Shown: positions 10,053 through 18,526 of the stretch, one piece after another | How positions within the stretch are numbered: position 1 is the stretch's first letter | Layout: each line of letters opens with the position of its first letter | Assembly (NCBI GenBank): GCA_001579985.1 | Contig: LRSR01010763.1 | Coordinates: 1-23,814 of the forward strand | Length of the DNA: 23,814 bases | Direction: 5' to 3' | DNA from: Hypsibius dujardini | Taxonomy: Eukaryota; Tardigrada; Eutardigrada; Parachela; Hypsibiidae | Notes under the pieces: generated by a model | Database searches by the model: none | Told to the model about the DNA's origin: nothing | The model's input: only the letters and a program-made list of their open reading frames with translations | Translations under genes and position numbers: made by a program

Positions 10053-10065
10053 ATGCGTGACATGA
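10048..10065 (+). other. Five-codon upstream ORF overlapping the apyrase start
   Basis: An ATG five bases before the chosen apyrase start opens a frame (MVCVT, then TGA at 10063-10065) that ends inside the apyrase coding sequence in another frame. If the leader begins upstream of it, ribosomes would meet this ATG first. It may reduce translation or favour initiation at the in-frame Met at 10062. Confidence 0.35.
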
Positions 10066-10904
10066 AGGAAAAATACCCAGAAAGAACGAGCAAAATTATT
10101 TTTTCATTATCCTACCGGGAAATGATGTCAGTATTAATCGTCAATATTTCGCTCGCTTTCAGTATAATTGGCGGTGCGTTCTGTCTGATCCGTACGGTGA
10201 CATTGAATCCCGCTTCTACTTCCAACTCACGTCTCCCCACGACCGTGTTCAGGTACTCCTATCCCGCGTACCCATCTTCCAAGATCCCTTACAACACAAC
10301 GTATCCCTTAACGACGCCAGTTACATATGCGAACGGATCCATTGACTTCCGAGTGGCCATTATAGCCGATCAAGATCTACTTGCAAGGGACAAAAAGGTC
10401 CAATCATCGTTCACCAGCTATCTGAAGAGTGGAACCTTCACCATCCATGCGGGATGGACAGGTGGCATGATTGTTTGGGACGAGGGTGATGAGTCCGCCG
10501 AAGAAGCTAAACGAATCGCGGCGGAAAATGGGCAGGTTATTCAGTCAGAATTCGGTTTTGGAAGTCGCGGGATGGAACTGTCTTCTATAGTTACCTTCAA
10601 TGGGAAATTGTATGTTTCTGATGATAAGACAGGAATTGTTTTTCATTTAATCAATCATACTGTCGTTCCGTGGGTTATTCTTGCCGATGGTGACGGGACA
10701 AAACCAAAAGGTAAAATAACCCGTTTGCATAACAAAGAACTTCAAATTTAACTAAATATTGGACATCTACAGGGTTCAAGTGCGAATGGTCCATTGTGAA
10801 AGATCAGAAGCTTTATGTGGGAAGTCATAGCGCTGATATAAAGCTGCCACACGCAGATGGTCCGTCCGTAGAAGCTCCACAACGATGGGTTAGTAACCTT
10901 CCCT

Positions 10905-10951
<47 letters not shown>

Positions 10952-11632
10952 GCCTGTTTGTCTGTTTGTTTGTCCGTTTGTTGGACTGACAGAATGACCG
11001 ACTGACCGACTGACTGACGAATTGACTGGTAATCTATAATTCGGTTTGATTAAAAAGATTACAAACTAAATCCAGGTTAAGAGAATCTCTAAGGAGGGAT
11101 TCATCGAGCATCTCAACTGGAATCCATTATATCAAGCACTGGAAAATCATCTTGGCATCAAGCCACCTGGATATGTTATGCACGAGGCCGTTTTATGGTC
11201 CGAGAGACTTCGGAAATGGTATTTCCTACCTCGCCAGATTAATCCTCAGAACTACACCGAAGAGAGACATCCCTACACTTGCAACAACGTTATGATAGTA
11301 GTCAGTGAGGATTTTAGCGAGTTCAAAAATGTCTCTATCGGCGAGCCAAACCCTCTCTTTGGCTTTACATCTGCGAGGTATGTACGTGCATCAATGCATT
11401 GATCGGTTGTGATATCCTAGCATACCGGTGCTATGGGATAGTTGGTATGTTTCTGCTGTTGGACAGGTTCGTCCCTGGAACGGATGAAACAGTTGTAGTA
11501 GCTCTCCGCATCATGGAGGTGGATGATCTTTTCTCCAGCAGAATAGTCGTATTCAACATTAACGGAAGTATTTTACTGGTTGAAGAAGAAATTTTAGAAG
11601 GTTTGAAGTACGAGGGTCTAGAGTTCGTGTGA
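10053..11632 (+). CDS. CANT1: Soluble calcium-activated nucleotidase / apyrase (CANT1 family), four exons, 413 aa
   Basis: Exons are 10053-10710, 10773-10888, 11076-11377 and 11467-11632, with phases 1, 0 and 2 and GT-AG introns of 62, 187 and 89 bp. A hydrophobic segment at about residues 24-47 is a type II signal anchor, as in human CANT1 (an ER/Golgi enzyme). The apyrase domain then runs YNTTYPL, AIIADQD (102-108), RGMELSS (172-178), FNGKLYVSDDKTGIV, VPWVILADGDGT (205-216), KGFKCEW, KLYVGSH, W-VKRISKEGF, GIKPPGYVMHEAVLW, RKWYFLPRQ, GFTSARFVPGTDETVVVAL and KYEGLEFV at the C-terminus. These are the conserved blocks of the family in order, and the length is close to the human 401 aa. Known activity: Ca2+-dependent hydrolysis of UDP, GDP and related nucleotides to monophosphates, which in the Golgi supports glycosylation by removing the UDP product; secreted arthropod relatives act as salivary apyrases. 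The chosen start has G at -3; an in-frame Met lies three codons later. Confidence 0.95.
10905..10952 (+). repeat. (TCTG)12 microsatellite in apyrase intron 2
   Basis: Twelve perfect TCTG units, then degenerate TTTG/TCCG units, then a GACTGACC-type tract to about 11025. The second tract is partly complementary to the first, so the intron RNA could fold back on itself. Confidence 0.95.
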
Positions 11633-12561
11633 GTTGCTGTTATTGAGCGTTATGGACGTATAACTCCAGTTGTCAATAATTGATTGAACTACAGTAAGAC
11701 AGTGTCGGTAACTTACGATATCCAATCTACGTGCACTTTATAAAACATCACCAGCTTTTGGAATCTGTTTTGTAAAAAAAATCGCGCTGTGCAACTTATC
11801 AATCAAGGAATCAGGATGCTTTGTCTGAGCCTAAGAGGGAAGTTTTCCGTATTGCACACGCAACACTGCTAAAAACATTTGCGATGCGATGTTACATTAC
11901 ACATTTTGTAATAATAATTTTTATGCCTCAATCAGATCGTGCACATTTTGCAAAAACGGGCAAAGCCGGATATTAGTGTTATAGTTTTGAATACATCTAG
12001 GAAGATACTTTAAAATAAAACGGTGACTAAAATTAACAAGATCCTTCGGAAACATGCCTTTTGACCGGAAGGCTTAGACTCGTTTTGGATTCTTATAGGA
12101 ACCAGGATCCCCAATGGGTGCCAATGAAAGACAGCAACGGGCTTTCAAAAACGCAGTCCATAATTCAGCCAATTGTCGCGGGGCATTTTCGAACCTGTGA
12201 AGGTCTGATTTTCATGAACCCCGTCAGACTCAAGCAAACTTTTAAAAGTCATAATAGCCGATTTCTGAAAATAAGGAAGCATTTTTACTAAGCTTATCTA
12301 GTTGATACTGAAACTCTTTAAAGCTAATGATAGGGAACTAGTGCTACGCTGCACGCTGCAGGCCGCACGCGCCGCGCAGGGCATTATGTTCGATCACCAA
12401 AAGTATGCCACAAAAGTTGGCATAGCGATTGTCGGTTTACGATACGGCGTCGCACGAATACAGCGCACCTTGCAGATATGCACAGTGCTTGAACGTATCC
12501 TGGTTGCTTGGGAAGCAATATCGGCCCATTTGTTACGCTTTCTCCACTTTAACCAATTCGT
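11633..12561. other. Intergenic: apyrase 3' flank
   Basis: AATAAA at 12014-12019 is the first good poly(A) signal candidate after the apyrase stop, implying a 3'UTR near 400 nt. A GC-richer patch at 12340-12540 holds a plus-strand frame (12302-12631) without recognisable domains. I could not support a gene here. Confidence 0.4.
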
Positions 12562-12804
12562 TCAATTGCCAGTTGTAGTATGTGACAATACTTTGCCTTC
12601 CCTTGAATTTCTGATATTTCTTTCGTTGTAATACATCCATAAAGCATTGACATATATTCTATATACTGTCTTATGATCGACCACCATCCCCAGTGATAAT
12701 AAATACTCCGACGGTATAGCGAGAGGTGCAATAAGAAGTGCAACCAGAAGTATAAATATATGCTGCCAAATGAACCTCTTAAATTTCGTTTTTTTACCCT
12801 CCAT
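12562..12804 (-). CDS. Hypothetical 80-aa protein with one membrane segment
   Basis: Complete ATG-to-TGA frame. The N-terminus is basic (MEGKKTKFKRF), followed by one hydrophobic stretch (IFILLVALLIAPLAIP, residues about 16-31), then a polar, Tyr- and Asn-rich tail (VYRIYVNALWMYYNERN). It could be a type II membrane microprotein or the first exon of a larger membrane protein spliced from a GT near 12595. The start has a weak context (T at -3). No family is recognised, and a chance frame in AT-rich DNA is quite possible. Confidence 0.3.
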   Translation of the reverse strand: MEGKKTKFKRFIWQHIFILLVALLIAPLAIPSEYLLSLGMVVDHKTVYRIYVNALWMYYNERNIRNSREGKVLSHTTTGN

Positions 12805-12841
12805 GAAAAAAACATCCGGAAGGGTATAATTATACTTACAT

Positions 12842-12961
12842 GGTAAGTTTATTCGCGTAGTTCAAAAATATTCGCACGCGCATAATTGGCCACAGAAGAG
12901 ACGGCCCACCTTAAATATATCTTTGCAAGGTAAGTTTATTGCGTGGTTCAAAAATACTCGA
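12842..12961 (+). repeat. Pair of ~34-bp direct repeats, 87-bp period
   Basis: GGTAAGTTTATT-CGCGTAGTTCAAAAATATTCG at 12842 recurs with few changes at 12929. This is probably a partial tandem duplication with a unit of about 87 bp. The rest of the unit is diverged. Confidence 0.6.
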
Positions 12962-13218
12962 GTAATGTGACAATTACACCGTTCAGGACATTTTGAGGGT
13001 ATTTTTCTACCTGCATCAAGGTAAAAAGTGTATTTTTTACACGTGGAGAGTTAATTTTGCCATTTTGACAGTTAAAATTTCTACCTCCTTTTGAACTGCG
13101 GGAGCATATAAGGGGCATGTGTCTCATATTATTATTAGGGCATGGATCTCAGAGTAGCGAGCCATATCACTACTGGCGAGTTTTGACACAAAGCTTATAA
13201 ATTGATGTGAAATATCGA

Positions 13219-13419
13219 TATGGAATTGGAATTATGGAGTTACTGCATAGCAACAGTACTGTCAGGCCGAGGGGTACCGGGGACCCTTATGGAGTTGGAG
13301 TTATGGAGTTACTGTATACGAACAGTATTGTAGTACTGTCAGGTCGAGGGGTACCGGAGGCCCTTATGGAGTTGGAGTTATGGAGTTACTGTACTGTATA
13401 GGAACAGTACGAGGGCCTC
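13219..13419 (+). repeat. Minisatellite, three units of ~55-77 bp
   Basis: Units begin at 13219, 13288 and 13365. Each starts TATGGARTTGGARTTATGGA followed by GTTACTG; the first two continue through AACAGTA, CTGTCAGG and GAGGGGTACCGG. The third unit has lost the middle block. Open frames reading through it reflect the repeat, not a protein. Confidence 0.85.
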
Positions 13420-14743
13420 TAAATAAGTAATGTGAATTGGTTTTTTTTAATCAAGATGAGAGGAGATTAAAACATTCTGCTAATATAAAAAGCTCATGTA
13501 AAGGGGCGACCGTTGACTTGGAAATAACAAATTGAGGTCAACGCGAGAGTGGGGCAAAGTAAAAGACGCAAGCGGACTCGGGCTACTTTCAGTAGCTGAG
13601 TCACGGAATCAGCTGTTGCATATGTAGATGTGTTTCTACTCTGCTAGAACCATCTTCTTTGAGATTTTTAATGGTTTTATACCTAACAAATCTATTGTCG
13701 CAAGCATCAAACATTTGAGGGAAGTGATGGGCTCTTAGATGGTGCTATGTAATCGGAATTACTCAATGCATAAGTTAGGAAGTTTTTGTTAAAAGATCCG
13801 ATCTCCAAAAAAAGTTCTCCCACCGTGTGTAGCCTGGTAAACATGTGATGGCGTATTGGCCTTCGTTGATTTGTGTTCTCTCTCATCACATGCTCGGATA
13901 GGGTATGTAGTGGACTTCCATTCGCTAAACAGCAAAGAATTTTAGCGAGGGAATGAAATATAAAAGCTCATCATATTGCTGGAGCGACAGAGGGACCGAA
14001 TTCAGCTGTCTGGGTCTCTGGCTCGATACTTTTTAACTGCCTCTACACATTCAGGGGCTTCATTCAATAGAAGCACTGATGAACAGACTTTTCAAAACGT
14101 CCTGTTTTTGTCCTGTTTTTGCGGCCATTTGATTAAAGAGACTGTAACGGCCTGAAATTCGCCAAGGTGCCTGCCCGCATGATTAACCGCAGGCGTCATC
14201 GCCAAACAATTTGAATTTGCTGTTCTGCTGCCAAACCTTTGAATGATTTTGCCACTGGCGATTAAAAGTCCAGTAAATTCATTTCGATTTGGTTCCAGGT
14301 TTGGGAAATGCAGCTTTACGGCAGGGAGAAATGAGAAATAAATTTGAGTTTTGGACCTTAACTCGAACAGTGAGAAAAGCTGTTTTCCCAGACAAGGAAT
14401 TCAAATTTGGTTCGTGCTGCGACTGTTCTCTCTCCGAAATTTGCATTTTTATAGTTTCAAAAGATATGATAGTTTAAACTAATTTCGGTTGTCTCAGATT
14501 TGATGTCAGTTCAAAATCTAAAAAAATTATGAGGAGAGTGAGATTGCGGACAGAATGTTGACATACATCTGCTTTGTGTCTTCCCCGAGCCGATTTATTT
14601 ATTCTTTAACTGAGCTGACTTACTTGATTCATAATTTTTTCCAACTCAACTGAGGTTGAGCCCTTAGAAACAAGGCCTAGTTGCTTTCAACGCATGACAG
14701 ACTCTTGGGAAAGATTCAAATTACATTACTTATTTAGGAGCCC

Positions 14744-14830
14744 TCGTACTTTCAGGTCAAAGGGTACTGATGGTGCTATTGGAATTGGAGTAATGAAGTT
14801 ATGTAGGATTACATTACTGTCATTCGAGGA
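14744..14830 (+). repeat. Decayed copy of the 13.2-kb minisatellite unit
   Basis: CTTTCAGGTCAAAGGGTACTG, then TATTGGAATTGGAGTAATG and AAGTTATGTAGG, follow the order of blocks in the minisatellite units (CTGTCAGGTCGAGGGGTACCG, TATGGAGTTGGAG, ATGGAGTTACTG), with many changes. A weaker relative may lie near 13740-13785. Confidence 0.5.
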
Positions 14831-15379
14831 CTAACGGAGGCGAAGACTCTGATTGAGTTGGATTCATGAAACAACCGTAGAACTAACAAAGATTTGCAAA
14901 GTCTGTCATTTACTCATAAAAAATTTGGGACTACACTGTATACTACCGGATGATAATTACTTCGATGTCAAAAAATCCACGCAAAATCGTTTTATTAAAT
15001 AATGGTGCGTCTATGGTGTCTTTCGATGCGCAAGCAACTTCTTAATCAACGGCGGTCGCAAAAAAGTTGGTCCAACAGTTTAAATGCAGACAGCCCTTGA
15101 TAACATAAAAGAAGGTTTTTGAAATTGTTTATGTTATTATCGAAGGTTTTCGCGTCATCTTTGAAACCGTATGACCAGTTTCCGGGTACTTCAGGTACTA
15201 AACTAGTTTCCATCTGAGTACACACGGTTGACGGAGTGTCCACATTTGACAAACTGTCCGGAAGGTTGATAATATGTTAGGAAAGTTGACAAGCTGTTTG
15301 TCTAACTATATATATTCCTAAGATCATTTCTTTCTGCCTAAATTAATAATGCGTATGTACTGCGCATTACACACTAGCG

Positions 15380-15480
15380 GGTTCAAAGTCTACTACGTAG
15401 AACGCAGTATTACCAAGTGGTGGAAAGTTCTCGATCTCGATGACGTAGCGGGTTTAAAGGCTACTACGCAGAACGTAATA
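15380..15480 (+). repeat. Partial tandem duplication, ~70-bp period
   Basis: GCGGGTTCAAAGTCTACTAC followed by GTAGAACG recurs about 71 bp later as GCGGGTTTAAAGGCTACTAC followed by GCAGAACG. The shared core TACTACGCAGAA also occurs at about 5515 in the left-hand repeat region, which suggests that both regions contain the same repeat family. Confidence 0.6.
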
Positions 15481-16020
15481 GGTTGTTTATTTACCAATCG
15501 CTTTAAACTGTAGACGCCTGACAAGTCAAGATATGGGGCGTCAAGTGTTTCAAACGCGCTTCGAGATGTATTTATTATTCGGATTTCAAACTGAACTATA
15601 ATATTTAGAATTTAAGTTTTACGTTCAGTTTTAGTTTAGGGTAATGTTCACGTTAAACTGCAAACAGTTTCAGTATTATGTTGCTGTTACGCTTTGAATC
15701 TTATGCTGAACGTTCATAGTAAAAATAAAATATTTGCACCTTAAAGTTATTACGCGTGTTTAGGGTTATGTTTACTGCTTAAACGAACCGTAAATATTAT
15801 TTGTTTAAAATTGCGCTAAGTACAAATTTGGTTTAATTTTTGTTTTTAGTCATAAAATGTTTAGTTTAAATAGGTATTAGGCTAAAGTTAAATTTTACTT
15901 TACATTTGAAAGTTTTAATAATTCAGTTTAATACTACGCTGGAGTTTGTATTAAAGTTAATCGTAATGTCGGTAATGTCGGGCCGTGCTAGTGCCTTAGT
16001 AAGCACATTAAATTCAAACT

Positions 16021-16325
16021 AGAAATCTGGCGACATCACTAAACAGCGTTTGCATCAAATTAGAACGTTAAAGTTCAACGTTAAACATGAACTCTAACCT
16101 TCACATTATGATTAGTTTATGATTGGTATGATTGGTTTAAAATGAACTTTCATGGGCACCGTTAAACGAAAGAAGTTGACGTTTAATTTGAAATTTAAAC
16201 AAAAACATTAACATTGAAAAAAAATTTAACAACGTTCACTTAAACCAAAAGGCACCATTAAATAAAAACAATTAAGCTCTTTACCAGAAGCGATAAGAAA
16301 ATTGCCTTCATTAAACTCTAAATTC
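16021..16325 (-). repeat. Dispersed AT-rich repeat, copy 2 (inverted relative to copy 1)
   Basis: Its reverse complement aligns with 5162-5440 through the same ordered blocks (CTTATCGCTTCTGGT, GAGCT-AATT, TAATCATAATGTGAAGGTT, TTTAGTGATGTCGCC). It lies about 11 kb from copy 1 and in the opposite orientation. A further block at 15547-15612 resembles 5065-5135 in direct orientation (GTTTCAAACGC ... TTTAGAATT). The right-hand locus may therefore be a composite or fold-back element. Confidence 0.65.
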
Positions 16326-16493
16326 GGGATGATGCGCTATGTCAAGTTGAAATTTTTGCCGCGGCTGACTCGACCTCCCGACTACCAAACACATATAACT
16401 AAAACCACCCTATTTAATCATTTAAACCTCTCACGTTTAAATGAAAAACCAAAATGCTAAGACCACTAGAGAAAAATTGAAACGTTTTTTGTA

Positions 16494-17784
16494 CAGAAGC
16501 TTGAGCCAGCCAAGTTGGGACAGTTCGGCCATACCAATTTATTGAGCACTTGCACCACTCAAAAATCTATAAAAGATGTTTTATCTGTAAGCCGTGGTTT
16601 TTGCCCACCATACGGACTCGTTTTTCCCAAGTTTTAAGAGTTCGAACACACAAATCAACACTAATCTATGACCACTCCCGTCTCATTGCCCGCATTAAAC
16701 CAGCAAGATTTTCGGTCTTATGTTTCCACAAACGTCTCTTAAAATCCTATTGATGGAATAATCCATCGGGCTCAAATCTGGGGAGTTAGACCAATCCGCT
16801 GCAGGAATAAATCGGTAGTTGTTGTTTTGCAAGAACCAGACCGTGGTCAACGCCGTGTGCGCAGCAGCACTGTCATGATGCAAGGCCACCGACTTCGCCT
16901 GCTTCCCGTAGAACTCGGGAATGTTCTTTTTGAAAAGGGGCTTGAGCACATGCTTCACGTAGAAGTCAGAATTCACTTAAGTGCGAGGAGGAACAAATCG
17001 GATGGCAGTCGGGCCTTTGGCGGAAATCCCAGCGACAAACATGACTCCTTTAGGGTACTTTTGTCGGCAGTATTTCACCAACTTTGGGGGCTCTCCTTCC
17101 CTCGAAATTTATAATAAATTCTCCTCCGACCGTTTACATGGGACGTTTAACACCATGCCTCATCAATCAACACGATGTACTTCCACTTACCTCGTTTGAT
17201 GTGCTCCAGCAGGCTCGGGACCTTCAACACCCGTTGCGCAACTTGCTTGTCAGACAGGTGGTGGGTCTTCGTCTTGCAGCGCTTCTTCCCGGCCAAACTC
17301 CTGGCATTAATCTGCCGCACTGTGCCGTAAGAGAGTCCTAACTGCTGCATAATTTGTCGGATTGTAAAAGAATCGGGCCGAAAGGCGAGTTTTCCCACAT
17401 TTTTCATTGTTTCCGTCGTGCGCACAGATGGCAGCATCTTGGTGCCCAGCTTTTTTGCAGGCTTCGTTGCTCCTTCCTGCTCCATTTTAAAATCCCTAAT
17501 AACCCGGTTCACAATAGATTTCCCGGCAGTCTTGCCCAACTCAAGAAGCTTTCCGCATATTTTACGGCACGAGTCGCCGTTTTGGTACCCCATCAAAATG
17601 GCTCCTTTCACTTCAGAATTAATTTGAGCAGGCATTTTGCAAATGAATGTGTGTCAGTTTGTTGTTTACTGTTTATTTGTTTCACACCTGCACGCCGCAT
17701 CGGTGAGATGGGTGTCGCAAGGTCTCGTGTTTACGCTAAGTGGCAAAAACGAAACTGTCCCAATTTGGCTGGCTCAAGCTTCTG
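16494..17784 (-). mobile_element. mariner-type DNA transposon 1 (1,291 bp, full length, inactive)
   Basis: The 32-bp terminal inverted repeats are 16494-16525 and 17753-17784. They begin CAGAAGCTTGAGCCAGCCAA and have one mismatch. TA lies on both sides (16492-16493 and 17785-17786), the target-site duplication of the Tc1/mariner superfamily. The single transposase gene is on the minus strand. Both ends are present, so this is a full-length insertion that decayed in place. Its flanks hold dispersed repeats (left) and the membrane-protein gene region (right). Confidence 0.93.
16566..17635 (-). pseudogene. Transposase of mariner 1, broken
   Basis: It starts at Met 17635 (MPAQINSEVK) and ends at TAG 16566-16568, near the usual 350 residues. 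The N-terminal helix-turn-helix region covers about 1-110 (RKICGKLLELGKTAGKSIV; FTIRQIMQQLGLSYGTVRQI). The catalytic blocks are VLIDEAW (first Asp, residue 158), ALHHDSAAAH (second) and SPDLSPMDYS (third), with 36 residues between the second and third Asp; this is near the DD37D (maT-like) class. The gene has in-frame stops at 17147-17149, 16977-16979 and 16666-16668. It also has apparent single-base frameshifts near 17078 and near 16740, so no active protein can be made. It is clearly related to the transposase at 19805-20893 (shared KHVLKPLFK, NSEHY/NSDFY and GLQIxH blocks) but belongs to a different subfamily with different ends. Confidence 0.9.
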
Positions 17785-18526
17785 TAGTAACTTTCTGAAA
17801 ACCAGCCAGCATGCACTTGCTAGATTTGACGATCGCATTCAGTTTTCAGCGCGAGTTTTGGGTTTTTTCGTTCGCGTTTTTTTGCTTTGATATTTTTATT
17901 ACCACATATTTATTCAGATTCAAAAAACAAATTTTGAAAAAAACTTTTCAAAGGGGTAGGAACCTACTTAGCACCATCTTGCTAACACTTGGACCACCCG
18001 AACAAAATCCAATCCCACGTATCGACATGCTTTTTCGCAGTATCGAAAGAATAAGGGACTTGGAACTAGTCTTTAGGGCATCTAGTAATATTGGTATTGC
18101 AACATTCGAGTGAATACAAGTGGAGTTAAAAAATTAGTAACCATTAAGAAAAGGTTAGAACCCTGCCTATTGATTCGCTGCGCTACCACGGCGAGTAACC
18201 ACTGCGATTAACGTGTAACTGACATTTCGTAAGGGTGTAGTCACTCATTTGACGGCTTTTTTTCCATTCTTCGTCAGCGGCACCACGGTTCTCGCCACCA
18301 CTGAAACGGTTACATTTGATGGTTGTGGGGAATTTTCCAAACGATTCCGTTAGGATTTGCAAGGAATCATTCAGCATTTTCCCCAATCTAGCAAAGTTTG
18401 CTAGACCCGGTTCTATCCGTATACCCAAAACACCTGGTTACCAGAGGGTTAACTAGCCCCTTATTTTTTGGTAAAAATTAAATTTTGGATCGTATAATAA
18501 AACTCTACGCAATGTTTTGTCATCAG
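17785..18526. other. Region between mariner 1 and the membrane-protein exons
   Basis: The 5' exons of the gene that starts being visible at 18527 should lie here or further upstream, but I could not identify them. Candidate frames are a plus-strand frame at 17811-18113 (T-rich hydrophobic start, then RSIERIRDLELVFRASSNIG) and a minus-strand frame at 18183-18428 (MLNDSLQILTESFGKFPTT). Neither has a recognised family or clear splice sites. A small near-perfect hairpin, CTAGCAAA-G-TTTGCTAG, is at 18388-18404. Confidence 0.35.

Larger units (their letters stand above)
12805..16493. other. Repeat-rich intergenic region
   Basis: No exon could be supported in about 3.7 kb. It contains a pair of direct repeats (12842-12961), a minisatellite (13219-13419), decayed relatives of that minisatellite (near 14750-14830), a 70-bp partial tandem duplication (15380-15470) and AT-rich dispersed repeat sequence (15547-16325). 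Short frames at 13707-13889, 14289-14477 and 15046-15252 look fortuitous. Confidence 0.45.

Noticed and set aside
12302-12631. 109-codon plus-strand frame in a GC-richer patch
   Set aside because: No recognisable domain, and its end overlaps the better minus-strand candidate; I could not choose it on sequence alone.
15046-15252. 68-codon minus-strand frame
   Set aside because: No family resemblance; surrounded by decayed repeat sequence.
17354-17890. 178-codon plus-strand frame over mariner 1
   Set aside because: It is antisense to the transposase N-terminal region and continues through the inverted repeat; a shadow.
18183-18428. 81-codon minus-strand frame with protein-like composition
   Set aside because: No family, no convincing splice sites and no poly(A) signal; recorded only as part of the gap description.
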